A stretch of DNA of 64,000 bases, taken from the NCBI GenBank assembly GCA_963779325.1, contig CAVZXS010000025.1, positions 507,718-571,717 on the forward strand. The letters are read 5' to 3'. Position 1 is the first letter of the stretch; the number at the start of each line of letters is the position of its first letter. The notes under the pieces are model-generated. The model ran no database searches, was not told the origin of the DNA, and was given only the letters and a program-made list of their open reading frames with translations. Below are positions 44,915 through 53,746 of the stretch, in pieces. Source of the stretch: CAVZXS01 sp963779325. Its GTDB lineage: Bacteria > Bacteroidota > Bacteroidia > Chitinophagales > Chitinophagaceae. The translations under genes and the position numbers were made by a program.

Positions 44915-46597
44915 ATGGCAAGCAAAAAGTACATTTTTTTATTGGGCATACTGTGCCTGATTATGTCTTCGGCCTATTCCCAAGTTGGAATAAGAGGTTA
45001 CGAAGATTCTTCAATGATCCCCGGTAAGAGGATGCCTCAGCATACTGAATTCATGAAAGGGGCTTATAATTTCCCCGCAAAACCCCGTAATATGTGGGAA
45101 GTTGGTATTGGTGTTGGTGCATTTACCGTAAGCGGTGATGTACCTGCAAGAGTACCGACACCGGGCTTTACGGTACACGTACGTAAAGCATTCGGTTATA
45201 TATTCTCTATGCGCTTGCAATATATGTATGGTATCGGTAAGGGTCAGCATTGGTTAACCTCTGAAAATTATGCTAAGAACTCCGCCTGGACTTCAAACGG
45301 CTATTCTGCTCCGTACAGAACTAATAGCGGTCAAATAGTATCTCAACAAACACTTAACGGCGGACCCAATGCTCCGCTGGAGCCTATTTTTTACAACTAT
45401 AAGACCAAGGTTCAGGATTTGAGTCTTCAGGGTATAGTTACTTTGAATCAATTACGTTTTCATAAGTCAAATACCGGCTTCAATGTATACGGTATTGCCG
45501 GTGTAGGCGCTTCTATCTATGATACGAGGGTAAATGCTTTAAATGGCAGTGGTGTTAAATACAGCTATACCGGTATCAATTCAGCCGATCATAAAAATCG
45601 TCGCGCCAAGGTGAAAGCCATTCGGGCTTTGCAGGATAAGACCTACGAAACGCCTGCTGAAAATCATGGTGTACGTCGTCCTAAATTGTTTGGTAATACA
45701 TTGAAGCCTTCTGCTACCGTTGGTATGGGTATGGCTTTCAAATTGAGCCGCCGATTTAATATATCTATCGAAGATCGCCACACATTCATCAAGGATGACT
45801 TATTAGATGGTCAGCGCTGGCAAGAGCATGCTTGGGGTGATGCCGCTCAAACCCGTGATTTCGATTCTTATAATAACCTTACTGTTGGACTTAACTTTAA
45901 TATAGGCGCTAAATCTACTGAACCTTTATGGTGGCAAAATCCGTTGGATTATGCTTACCAGGAAATGCGCAATCCAAAGTTGATGAATATTCCTAAGCCG
46001 GTATTGCCTGATGCGGATGCTGATGGTGTTACAGATCAGTTTGACCAAGAGCAAACACCTGCAGGTTGTCCTGTTGACAGTCATGGTGTAAGCTTAGATA
46101 CTGATGGTGACGGTGTTCCGGATTGTAAGGATAAACAAAAAGTGACTCCTACTGAATGCCAGCCGGTAGATGCTGATGGCGTGGGTAAATGCCCTGAGCC
46201 TGAGTGCTGCAAGAATATGGTTGCCGGTCAAGGTGCATGTTGTGTAGCTCTTGGAGATTTGCCAAGTGTTAGCTTCGGAGGAAAAACAGTTAAGTTGAGC
46301 GATGATGCTAAAGCTGTATTGGCTACTGTAGCTGCTAAAATGCGTAATAACGCTGATTGTAAAGTAGCTGTAGTTGGTTATTGCTCATCTGATAAGAGAG
46401 AGCAGCAATTAAGCTGGGATAGAGTAAATGCTGTAATCAGCCACTTGGTAGAGAAAGAGGGTATCAGCGATAGCCGTTTTATCTTCCAATACGGTGCTGA
46501 AGGCGGCGATTGCAATACAGTTGATCTGAAATGCGGTGATGGTATAGAAGGTCCTAACACAGTGCCTGCTCCGCATCCGAACTTGCGTAAGAATTAA
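44915..46597 (+). CDS. OmpA-family outer-membrane protein with thrombospondin type 3-like repeats
   Basis: 560 residues with a signal peptide ending near SSAYSQ. An N-terminal beta-barrel (WEVGIGVGAFTVSGDVPARV ... AYQEMRNPKLM) is followed by Ca-binding acidic repeats (DADADGVTDQFDQEQ, DTDGDGVPDCKDK), a Cys-rich linker (CPEPECCKNM, GACCVAL) and an OmpA-like peptidoglycan-binding domain (VSFGGKTVKLSDDAKAVLATVA, CSSDKREQQLSWDRVNAV). It joins the outer membrane to the cell wall. It has a strong promoter and terminator and is probably abundant and monocistronic. Confidence 0.9.
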   Translation: MASKKYIFLLGILCLIMSSAYSQVGIRGYEDSSMIPGKRMPQHTEFMKGAYNFPAKPRNMWEVGIGVGAFTVSGDVPARVPTPGFTVHVRKAFGYIFSMRLQYMYGIGKGQHWLTSENYAKNSAWTSNGYSAPYRTNSGQIVSQQTLNGGPNAPLEPIFYNYKTKVQDLSLQGIVTLNQLRFHKSNTGFNVYGIAGVGASIYDTRVNALNGSGVKYSYTGINSADHKNRRAKVKAIRALQDKTYETPAENHGVRRPKLFGNTLKPSATVGMGMAFKLSRRFNISIEDRHTFIKDDLLDGQRWQEHAWGDAAQTRDFDSYNNLTVGLNFNIGAKSTEPLWWQNPLDYAYQEMRNPKLMNIPKPVLPDADADGVTDQFDQEQTPAGCPVDSHGVSLDTDGDGVPDCKDKQKVTPTECQPVDADGVGKCPEPECCKNMVAGQGACCVALGDLPSVSFGGKTVKLSDDAKAVLATVAAKMRNNADCKVAVVGYCSSDKREQQLSWDRVNAVISHLVEKEGISDSRFIFQYGAEGGDCNTVDLKCGDGIEGPNTVPAPHPNLRKN

Positions 46598-46617
46598 TTT
46601 AGATACTTTTTGCCCAA

Positions 46618-46645
46618 AGAGCCTCCTGATTTATCGGGAGGCTCT
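46618..46645 (+). terminator. Terminator of the OmpA-family gene
   Basis: Perfect 9-bp stem AGAGCCTCC/GGAGGCTCT followed by TTTTAT. The core GCCTCCTGA...ATCGGGAGGC is shared with the terminator at 38398-38425. Confidence 0.85.
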
Positions 46646-46746
46646 TTTATATTTAGAGGGCTTTACAGAAACCTTAACGGCATAATTTTGGCCGCCTGCT
46701 TTTTTTGCCAAACTTTTGCCTGAATCACTTAACTTCGCAGGCCTTT

Positions 46747-47562
46747 ATGAGAATACTAATTTCTATATTACTGATTACAATGCTGGCCGGGTGCGGCGGC
46801 ATCAATAAGATTTTAAAAAGCAAGGACGCCGCTTACAAGCTGCGTATGGCCGAGCAATATTTTGTAAAAAAGAAATATGCGTTCGCCCAGGCTCTTTACG
46901 AGGAAGTAATGCCCAACTATGTAAACTCGCCTGCTGAGTTTCAGGATATTTATTATAAATACGCTTATTGCGCCTGGAATCAAAAGGATTACCTGAATGC
47001 GGAGAACCTTTTTAAATCCTTTTTGGAGCGTTTTCCCAACAGCCCCAAGGCAGAGGAAATGGATTATATGAGAGCTTTTTCGTTCTATAAGCAATCGCCC
47101 AAAGCTGAACTGGACCAAACCAATACCATTAAGACCATCGGCATGATGCAGGCCTTTATCAATAATCACCCGGGGTCAGAAAGAATAAAGGATGCCAATA
47201 ATATTATAGATATTTGCAGAGCGAAGCTGGAAGTAAAGGAATATAAAAGCGCCCAATTATATTTTGACATCGGGCAGTTTAGGGCGGCGGGTGTTGCGTT
47301 TGCGGGTTTGCTAAACAATTATCCCGAGTCGGCCAGGGCCGATGAATACAAGCTGCTGACCATAAAATCGTTTTACCGTTACGCGGAGTTGAGTATTGAT
47401 GAGAAAAAAGAAGAACGGTTCGAAAGTGTAATAAAAGAGTGTAATGATTTTTTAGACCGCTTCCCCGACAGTAAATTCCTGAGCGAAGCAGAACGATATA
47501 TAACATTAAGTACTAACAATATTAAAAATTTAACCAATGAGCAGAATAAGACGCCAGCATAG
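46747..47562 (+). CDS. bamD: Outer membrane assembly lipoprotein BamD
   Basis: 271 residues from the ATG at 46747, which gives a lipoprotein signal (MRILISILLITMLAGC; Cys at 16). The body is made of TPR-like helices (AEQYFVKKKYAFAQALYEEV, YKYAYCAWNQKDYLNAENLF, LFKSFLERFPNSPKAEEMDY). BamD is the essential partner of BamA in barrel insertion. It overlaps rpoZ by 26 bases, the order known from Bacteroidota. Confidence 0.9.
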   Translation: MRILISILLITMLAGCGGINKILKSKDAAYKLRMAEQYFVKKKYAFAQALYEEVMPNYVNSPAEFQDIYYKYAYCAWNQKDYLNAENLFKSFLERFPNSPKAEEMDYMRAFSFYKQSPKAELDQTNTIKTIGMMQAFINNHPGSERIKDANNIIDICRAKLEVKEYKSAQLYFDIGQFRAAGVAFAGLLNNYPESARADEYKLLTIKSFYRYAELSIDEKKEERFESVIKECNDFLDRFPDSKFLSEAERYITLSTNNIKNLTNEQNKTPA

Positions 47563-47878
47563 CGCCAATACTACCAATACGGTAGAGACACGCAACCTGA
47601 ACGACCTGAAACTTAAAACAGGTAATGTGTATGAATCAATTGCCGTGGTAGGCAAAAGAGCCAACCAGATCAATATCTCTTTAAGAGAGGAATTGCATAA
47701 TAAACTGGAAGAATTTGCAAGTCATACAGACAGCCTTGAAGAAATTCATGAAAACAAGGAGCAAATTGAAATAAGCCGCGCATACGAAAGAATGCCCAAC
47801 CCGGCTTTGTTGGCCACGCAGGAGTTTTTAGATGATAAAATCTACTTCCGTAAAGCAGAAGACAATCTTTTCAGTTAA
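47537..47878 (+). CDS. rpoZ: RNA polymerase subunit omega-like protein
   Basis: 113 residues. The divergent Bacteroidota omega: TRNLNDLKLKTGNVYESIAVVGKRANQINISLREELHNKLEEF carries the conserved N-terminal region. The start overlaps the end of bamD, and coaBC follows, the conserved bamD-rpoZ-coaBC order. Omega helps assemble RNA polymerase. A hairpin terminator follows at 47911. Confidence 0.85.
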   Translation: MSRIRRQHSANTTNTVETRNLNDLKLKTGNVYESIAVVGKRANQINISLREELHNKLEEFASHTDSLEEIHENKEQIEISRAYERMPNPALLATQEFLDDKIYFRKAEDNLFS

Positions 47879-47910
47879 TAACTGAAGGATTAGAATTAAA
47901 TAAATAATTT

Positions 47911-47938
47911 AGCGGTCGGTATTTACCGGTCGCTTTTG
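47911..47938 (+). terminator. Terminator after rpoZ
   Basis: AGCGGTCGGT (47911-47920) and ACCGGTCGCT (47925-47934) form a 10-bp stem with two G-T pairs and a 4-base loop, then TTTTGTTTTC. Confidence 0.65.
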
Positions 47939-47981
47939 TTTTCTATAGCGGTGCTTACTTATTTTATCAAATTGATTTAAT

Positions 47982-49178
47982 ATGCTCCGGGGAAAAAAAA
48001 TATTATTGGGAATTACAGGCAGTATAGCTGCTTATAAATCTATTTTTCTGATAAGGCTGCTGGTAAAAGAAGGAGCCGAAGTAAAAGTAATTATTACGCC
48101 TTCCGCCAAAGATTTTGTTTCAAAACTTACACTCTCTACGCTTTCTAAAAACCCGGTGCTTGAAGATTTGTTTAACGAAGAAAGCTGGAGTAATCATGTA
48201 ATGCTGGGAAGATGGGCCGACGTGATGGTAATGGCGCCGCTTAGCTGCAACACATTGGCAAAAATGGCCACGGGCTTGTGCGATAATTTACTCATGGCAA
48301 CTTATCTTTCCGCCACTTGCCCCGTAGTAGCAGCGCCGGCAATGGATGAAGACATGTGGCATCATCCGACTACAAAAGAAAATCTTGCCCGCATTGAATC
48401 TTTCGGAAATAAAATAATACCCGTAGAAAAAGGAGAGCTTGCCAGCGGTTTGTACGGAGACGGAAGAATGGCCGAACCCGAAACGATAGTTCAGTTTATT
48501 AAAGACAATTTTTTTTTGACCAAAACATTAACGGGTAAAAAGATTTTTGTTTCCGCCGGTCCCACATACGAACCGATTGATCCCGTACGTTTCATTGGTA
48601 ATCATTCCAGCGGTAAAATGGGACTGGCCATTGCCCGGGAATTATACAACCGGGGCGGGGATGTGACTCTGGTAATGGGTCCGGGACAAATTAATTTACC
48701 TGAAAACGGAATTAAGATAGTACGGGTAGGGACGGCCGATGAAATGTACAATGCCTGTACAAAATTATTTGCAGATACTGATGTGGCAGTAATGGCCGCC
48801 GCCGTAGCGGATTATACACCGGCGATAAAGGCGAGTGAAAAAATAAAAAAAACGCAGGATACAATTACTGTTGAACTGACCAAGACGAAAGATATTTTGA
48901 AAAGCTTGGGTGACGTAAAGAAAAACAACCAGGTATTGGTAGGTTTCGCACTGGAAACAAATAATGAACGGGAATACGCATTGAATAAATTGAAAAGCAA
49001 AAATGCCGACATGATTGTCTTGAATTCTTTACAGGATGCCGGCGCCGGTTTTGGAAAGGACACGAATAGGATTACGATTTTTGACAAGAGCGGAAAAGAG
49101 TTTTTGTTTGATACTAAAACAAAAACAGAAGTAGCGAAGGATATCACCGACACCATTATAAGTTTATATTATGCTTAA
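47982..49178 (+). CDS. coaBC: Phosphopantothenoylcysteine decarboxylase/phosphopantothenate-cysteine ligase
   Basis: 398 residues, bifunctional. CoaC flavoprotein half: GKKILLGITGSIAAYKS, MVMAPLSCNTLAKMATGLCDNLL, APAMDEDMWHHP. CoaB half from about residue 185: GKKIFVSAGPTYEPIDPVRFIGNHSSGKMG and the C-terminal KNADMIVLNS. Converts phosphopantothenate to phosphopantetheine for CoA synthesis. It overlaps the DUF4835 gene by 8 bases. Confidence 0.95.
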   Translation: MLRGKKILLGITGSIAAYKSIFLIRLLVKEGAEVKVIITPSAKDFVSKLTLSTLSKNPVLEDLFNEESWSNHVMLGRWADVMVMAPLSCNTLAKMATGLCDNLLMATYLSATCPVVAAPAMDEDMWHHPTTKENLARIESFGNKIIPVEKGELASGLYGDGRMAEPETIVQFIKDNFFLTKTLTGKKIFVSAGPTYEPIDPVRFIGNHSSGKMGLAIARELYNRGGDVTLVMGPGQINLPENGIKIVRVGTADEMYNACTKLFADTDVAVMAAAVADYTPAIKASEKIKKTQDTITVELTKTKDILKSLGDVKKNNQVLVGFALETNNEREYALNKLKSKNADMIVLNSLQDAGAGFGKDTNRITIFDKSGKEFLFDTKTKTEVAKDITDTIISLYYA

Positions 49179-50089
49179 AAAGATATTCGCATTTATTTTT
49201 TTTATTGCAAGCGCACAGTACCTGCAGGCGCAGGAATTGCAGGCCCGTGTTACCGTACTTGCCAACCGGATAAGCACGCAGGTCGATAAAAAAATATTTC
49301 AAACACTGCAAAGTACTTTAACAAATTTTCTTAATAACCGTAAATGGACCGCTGACGGTTTTCAACCCGGTGAGAAAATTAAATGCAGCTTTCCTGATTA
49401 ATCTTTCCAAGGAAGAAGGACAAAATGTTTACAAAGCATCATTAACTGTGCAGGCTGCAAGACCGGTTTATAATTCTACTTACGAATCGCCCATTGTAAA
49501 TTTTCAGGATGAGAACCTGGCTTTTCGTTACCAGGAATTTCAGCCTATTGAGTTTAACGAGAATCGTGTACAGGGCAATGACCCGGTGGCATCCAATCTT
49601 ACCGCGGTATTGGCTTACTATGTATATATCATATTGGGAATGGATTATGATTCATTCTCGCCCCGCGGCGGCGATGCTTATTTTCAAAAAGCATGGAATA
49701 TAGTTAACAACGCTCCGGAGAACAGCGCCATATCCGGCTGGAAACCTTTTGACGGGTTACGCAACAGGTATTTTTTAGCGGAGAATTTAAATAATAACCG
49801 GTTTACTTTAATACATGATGCTATTCACGCTTATTACCGCGTAGGTTTTGATTTGATGTACGAGAATGAAGACGCTGCCAGAGCGGGTGTATTAAACAGT
49901 CTTAATTTTTTAAGCAGTTTGAATAAGGATAATCCCAACTCCATGCTTATTCAATTTTTCTTTTTAGGAAAAAGCAATGAACTGGTAAAAATGTTCAGCA
50001 AAGCCGACCCGGATACTAAAGCAAGGGCCAGGGAATTGCTGGTACAATTAGATATAACCAATACAGCAGCTTATAAAGAATTAAAATGA
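49171..50089 (+). pseudogene. DUF4835 secreted protein, split by a +1 frameshift
   Basis: The first frame encodes a signal peptide (MLKKIFAFIFFIASAQYLQAQ) and the start of a DUF4835 domain to KIKCSFPD, stopping at 49401. The second, one base on, continues FLINLSKEEGQNVYKASLTV and ends at 50089. Removing one C of the CC at 49393-49394 gives KIKCSFLINLSKEE and one protein of about 305 residues. DUF4835 proteins follow coaBC in many Bacteroidota; their function is not known. Since the family is conserved at this place, a sequence error is at least as likely as gene loss. Confidence 0.85.
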
Positions 50090-50571
50090 ATAATTCCTTC
50101 CTGAAAATTTTCTTACTCCTCGTCGTTGTGCTCAGCGGTTGCAATAAAAAAGAAAGCCTGCCCAAAGATGTTTTGAAACCGGAGAAAATGGAAGATGTGC
50201 TGTGGGATATGAGTCTTGCCGATGAGTTTGTGGTGAATTATGTAATGAAGGATTCGACGCTTAACAAAAAAATCGAAAGCACCAAACGCTACCGGCAAAT
50301 TTTTACTATACATAAAACAAACCTTGAAGAATTTAAAAAGAGTTTGCAGTTTTATGAAAGCCATCCCGTGCTGTTCAAGCCTGTTCTTGATTCATTGGGT
50401 GCAAGACAACAAACCGATATGGCCGAATTGTACGGTCCGAAAAAACCCGTTCCTGCAAAGATTGACAGTGTAAAGAACAGTAAGGCAGACAGTATCCGCA
50501 AAGCTGATACATCAAAACCATTTTTTTTGAAGAAGGCATTGGAAAGAAGAAAATCATTGGGCAGTAAATAA
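50086..50571 (+). CDS. DUF4296 lipoprotein
   Basis: 161 residues. Lipoprotein signal MNNSFLKIFLLLVVVLSGC with Cys at 19. DUF4296 core: LKPEKMEDVLWDMSLADEFV ... RYRQIFTIHKTNLEEFKKSLQFYESHPVLFKPVLDSL. The tail is long, charged and low in complexity (KIDSVKNSKADSIRKAD). It overlaps the DUF4835 stop by 4 bases. Function not known; likely outer-membrane anchored on the periplasmic side. Confidence 0.85.
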   Translation: MNNSFLKIFLLLVVVLSGCNKKESLPKDVLKPEKMEDVLWDMSLADEFVVNYVMKDSTLNKKIESTKRYRQIFTIHKTNLEEFKKSLQFYESHPVLFKPVLDSLGARQQTDMAELYGPKKPVPAKIDSVKNSKADSIRKADTSKPFFLKKALERRKSLGSK

Positions 50572-50877
50572 TTTTTCTTCCGCTAATACCGAATCATCAT
50601 TTAAAGCAGCCTTCCGTCAATTCAGGTATAAATTATAAATCAATTTGGTATAACTTTAATGTGTTGTGCTATTGTATCCTCCGGATATGCGATCATTTTT
50701 TTAGATTGCTCTGTGAATTCTCATTTTCTCCGGTTCTCTGCGATTTATTTTTTAATCGCTGAGAAAGTGAGAGCACAGAGGTTTTCACTGAGAAAGCATT
50801 CTCAATTCTGATCATTCATCTTTTTAATAGTACAACACGTTAACTTTATACTTTCTCATTCTATTTTAAATTTTTGT
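50572..50877. other. 306-bp intergenic region with a dispersed element
   Basis: Contains a 66-bp element with ends ATACCGAAT (50586-50594) and ATTTGGTAT (50643-50651), the second copy of the element upstream of ubiE, sharing 22 identical bases at 50630-50651. Farther on, 50705-50815 is of the dispersed ctctgcgatttattt/gagaaagtgagagcacagag type. No gene. Confidence 0.45.
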
Positions 50878-51657
50878 ATGAAAAAAGTTGTGACAAACGC
50901 ACAAGCTGCTCTGCATGATATTAGAGACGGTGCGGTATTGATGCTTGGAGGTTTTGGATTATGCGGCATTCCCGAAAATTGTATAGCCGCATTGGTAAAA
51001 ATGGGTGTCAAAAACCTTACATGCATATCAAACAATGCCGGTGTAGATGATTTTGGTATCGGCCTCATGCTGAAACAGAAACTGGTAAAAAAAATGATCT
51101 CATCGTATGTAGGTGAGAATGCAGAATTTGAAAGACAACTATTGAGCGGCGAACTGGAAGTGGAATTGATACCGCAGGGAACATTGGCTACACGATGTAT
51201 GGCCGCGGGTTATGGTATGCCCGCCATATTTACTCCCGCGGGTGTAGGCACCGAAGTTGCCGCAGGAAAAGAAACACGAAATTTTAACGGCAAAGATTAT
51301 TTAATGGAATATGCTTTTGATGCGGACTTTGCCATAGTAAAAGCCTGGAAAGGAGATACCGAAGGAAATTTAATTTTTAAAGAAACGGCGAGAAATTTTA
51401 ACCCGCTAATGGCGATGGCCGGTAAAATAACAATAGCCGAAGTAGAAGAACTGGTGCCTGCCGGCGAATTGGATGCAAATTTTATTCATACACCGGGTAT
51501 TTATGTACACCGCATTTTTCAGGGAATAAATTATGAAAAGAGGATTGAGCAGCGGACGGTGAGGGGCCCGGCCCTAAAAGGAAAAAAAAAAAAAAAAAAA
51601 AAAAAAGGCAAAAGGCAAAAGGCAAAAGGCAAAAGGCAAAAGCAAAAGGCAGTTTGA
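50878..51657 (+). CDS. scoA: 3-oxoacid CoA-transferase subunit A with simple-repeat C-terminus
   Basis: 259 residues. SCOT-A features: GGFGLCGIPENCIAAL, SNNAGVDDFGIGLML, KKMISSYVGENAEFERQ, GVGTEVAAGKETRNFNGKDYLMEYAFDADFAIVKAWKGD. The normal domain ends near RIEQRTVRG, about residue 225. The last ~30 residues come from an A25 tract and GGCAAAA repeats (poly-Lys then GKRQKAKGKRQKQKAV), so the tail is not native and its length depends on tract length. It transfers CoA from succinyl-CoA to acetoacetate together with ScoB. Confidence 0.88.
   Translation: MKKVVTNAQAALHDIRDGAVLMLGGFGLCGIPENCIAALVKMGVKNLTCISNNAGVDDFGIGLMLKQKLVKKMISSYVGENAEFERQLLSGELEVELIPQGTLATRCMAAGYGMPAIFTPAGVGTEVAAGKETRNFNGKDYLMEYAFDADFAIVKAWKGDTEGNLIFKETARNFNPLMAMAGKITIAEVEELVPAGELDANFIHTPGIYVHRIFQGINYEKRIEQRTVRGPALKGKKKKKKKKGKRQKAKGKRQKQKAV
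51582..51650 (+). repeat. A25 homopolymer plus GGCAAAA tandem repeats inside scoA
   Basis: 25 consecutive A at 51582-51606, then five GGCAAAA units and a degenerate unit. The tract is translated as a run of Lys followed by (GKRQKAK)-like repeats. Such a tract is hypermutable and also hard to sequence. Confidence 0.8.
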
Positions 51658-51745
51658 CGATCAAGTTATAATTAAAAAAATTTCTTTGTAAAAAAATTTA
51701 TTCACTTTAAATCTAAATTCTCCGCCGATCGGTGGAGACAGGGAT

Positions 51746-52402
51746 ATGGCACTTACTAAAGAACAATTAGCACAACGTATTGCCCGCGAATTAAAAGACG
51801 GATACTATGTAAACCTGGGCATCGGTATTCCTACATTGGTAGCCAATTATATACCGGCGGGTATTGATGTGGTACTGCAAAGCGAAAACGGTTTGTTGGG
51901 CATTGGTCCTTTCCCTTTCGAGGGTGAAGAAGACCCCGACCTGATTAATGCGGGCAAACAAACCATCACGACCATTAAGGGCTCGGCATTCTTCGACTCT
52001 GCCATGAGTTTTGGAATGATACGAGCCGGCAAAGTAGACCTTACTGTACTCGGCGCTATGGAAGTAAGCGAAACGGGTGATATAGCCAATTGGAAAATAC
52101 CGGGTAAAATGGTAAAAGGAATGGGCGGCGCCATGGATATTGTTGCAGCTGCAAAAAATATTATCGTGGCCATGATGCACACCAACCCGAAAGGTGAATC
52201 AAAATTATTACCGGCCTGTACATTGCCGATAACCGGTATCCGGTGTGTAAAAAAAATTGTAACTGATTTGGCGGTATTGGAAATTACTCCCCAAGGTTTT
52301 AAATTATTGGAAAGAGCGCCGGGTGTTTCGGTAGAGGAAATAAAATTAAAAACGACGGGAAAGCTTGTTGTTGAAGGAGAGATTCCGGAGATGGAGTTCT
52401 GA
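51746..52402 (+). CDS. scoB: 3-oxoacid CoA-transferase subunit B
   Basis: 218 residues. SCOT-B signature with catalytic glutamate in QSENGLLGIGPFP; GYYVNLGIGIPTLVANYIP and LGAMEVSETGDIANWKIPGKMVKGMGGAMDIVA are typical. It forms a heterodimer with ScoA, 88 bases upstream, the gap holding an element similar to the palindrome at 37352. Used in ketone-body or butyrate/acetoacetate metabolism. Confidence 0.93.
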   Translation: MALTKEQLAQRIARELKDGYYVNLGIGIPTLVANYIPAGIDVVLQSENGLLGIGPFPFEGEEDPDLINAGKQTITTIKGSAFFDSAMSFGMIRAGKVDLTVLGAMEVSETGDIANWKIPGKMVKGMGGAMDIVAAAKNIIVAMMHTNPKGESKLLPACTLPITGIRCVKKIVTDLAVLEITPQGFKLLERAPGVSVEEIKLKTTGKLVVEGEIPEMEF

Positions 52403-52495
52403 AGGAGGTCAGAGGTCAGATAAATTTTTTATAAACAAGTTATGATAAAAAAACTAACAGGTTTAGGACTAATTCTTATTTTGAAGTGCTGCGAA

Positions 52496-52558
52496 AGCCC
52501 GAAGGGCTGATATTATTATAGAAAATGTAAATTAGAAGTTGGCAAACCCCGAAGGGGT
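52496..52558 (+). repeat. Two REP-type palindromes left of the transposase
   Basis: AGCCCGAAGGGCT (52496-52508) and ACCCCGAAGGGGT (52546-52558), each followed by GATATTATTA and spaced 50 bases apart. Confidence 0.7.
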
Positions 52559-52588
52559 GATATTATTAAACAACCTAAAACTATTGTC

Positions 52589-53050
52589 ATGCCGGGAACA
52601 TTTTCACAAATCTACGTTCAGATTGTTTTTGCAGTAAAAGGCAGAGAAAATTTAATCAGTAACACATGGAAAACAGAATTGCACAAATATATCGCAGGTA
52701 CTATTAAAGGAAAAAAACAAAAACCGATCATAGTAAATGGGATGTCCGATCACATACATGCCTTTATCGGCCTGCGCCCGGCTATGGCTATTTCAGATTT
52801 AGTCAGAGATATAAAAAATAATTCATCAACCTTTATTAATAATCGCAAGCTAGCAAATGGAAATTTTGCGTGGCAGGAAGGATATGGGGCCTTTTCATAT
52901 TCTCACTCACATATTGGAAAAGTGTACGACTATATCCTCAACCAAGAAAAGCATCATCAAAAGAAGACCTTCAGGCTGGAGTATCTTAATTTTCTAAAGA
53001 AATTTGAGGTAGAGTATGATGAAAAATTCCTGTTTGAGTGGTACGATTAG
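52589..53050 (+). mobile_element. REP-associated IS200-like Y1 transposase (RAYT type)
   Basis: 153 residues. HUH-type single-strand transposase: H55-I-H57 in DHIHAFIG and the catalytic tyrosine Y115 in DYILNQEKHH. It is flanked by two REP palindromes on the left and two in inverted orientation on the right, with the same CCCCGAAGGGG core. No IS200/IS605 partner TnpB is present. This is the arrangement of a domesticated REP-associated tyrosine transposase rather than an ordinary insertion sequence. Confidence 0.85.
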
Positions 53051-53071
53051 TTGCTGCTAAATTATTCTATC

Positions 53072-53136
53072 ACCCCTTTGGGGTTCTGTTCACTTTCTTA
53101 TTTAATGTTTCTATAATCATTGCACCCCTTCGGGGT
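53072..53136 (-). repeat. Two REP-type palindromes right of the transposase, inverted
   Basis: ACCCCTTTGGGGT (53072-53084) and ACCCCTTCGGGGT (53124-53136). The second is the exact reverse complement of the left REP at 52546-52558. Confidence 0.7.
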
Positions 53137-53207
53137 TATTATAGTGAGGCTGATAACTTAATAATCAGGACAATGATAATTGTATAGCACTTCAAAAGAA
53201 GAATTAG

Positions 53208-53554
53208 TTGGATTTAAATGTCTTTACCTTGGGGTTCGACTTGGCTATGAAAATTTTTAAAGAAGCAGCTCGTTTTCCTAAAGAAGAAAAATATTCATTG
53301 ACTGATCAAATTATCAGATCGTCACGATCTGTTAGCGCAAATATTGCCGAAGGGCGGGGCAGGCGTATCTATGTAAATGAATTTAAGAAACACCTTGTAT
53401 ATGCTATGGGTTCATTGGAAGAAACAAAGGTATGGTTACTCTTTGCAAAAGAACGTAAATATATTACCGAAGAAACTTTTCCGAACTGAATAAAGACTTC
53501 GATGACTTGGGTGCGAAACTGTATACCCTATACAATACTTGGAAAACTTTTTGA
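53208..53554 (+). pseudogene. Four-helix-bundle protein (S23/IVP-like), -1 frameshift
   Basis: The frame from TTG 53208 encodes LGFDLAMKIFKEAARFPKEEKYSLTDQIIRSSRSVSANIAEGRGR ... ERKYITEETF, the 23S-intervening-sequence family, but stops at 53489. The proper C-terminus (SELNKDFDDLGAKLYTLYNTWKTF) lies in another frame to 53554. Adding one T to the run at 53477-53480 joins them as about 115 residues, the usual length. The function of the family is unknown; it is common near mobile elements. Confidence 0.75.
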
Positions 53555-53591
53555 AGTGTTAAGTAAGGCTTCTTCAGAAGCTATAACCTAA

Positions 53592-53737
53592 GTTCGAAAC
53601 TGTAAACATTTTACAATTCTCGGAAACATTCCGACTTCTGACCTCCGACCTCTGTTTTTAATCAATCATGTACGAAACTGTAATCCCTTTACAACTCGGA
53701 GAAACATTCCGACTTCTGACCTCCGACCTCTGATCTC
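53592..53737. repeat. Two tandem ~75-bp repeats
   Basis: Units at about 53592-53670 and 53671-53737 share CGAAACTGTAA, TTTACAA, GAAACATTCCGACTTCTGAC and CTCCGACCTCTG. Related shorter phrases (gtcggaagtcagaggtcag) recur at 56619-56647. Only two units, so it is not a CRISPR array. Confidence 0.55.
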
Positions 53738-53746
53738 CATCCTCCC

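Noticed and set aside
50878..51657. Poly-Lys tail of ScoA as a functional targeting signal
   Set aside because: The codons are a simple DNA tract (A25 and GGCAAAA units) and the enzyme domain is complete before it.
53592..53737. Possible CRISPR array
   Set aside because: Only two long imperfect units without regular spacers or cas genes nearby; it is a tandem duplication.
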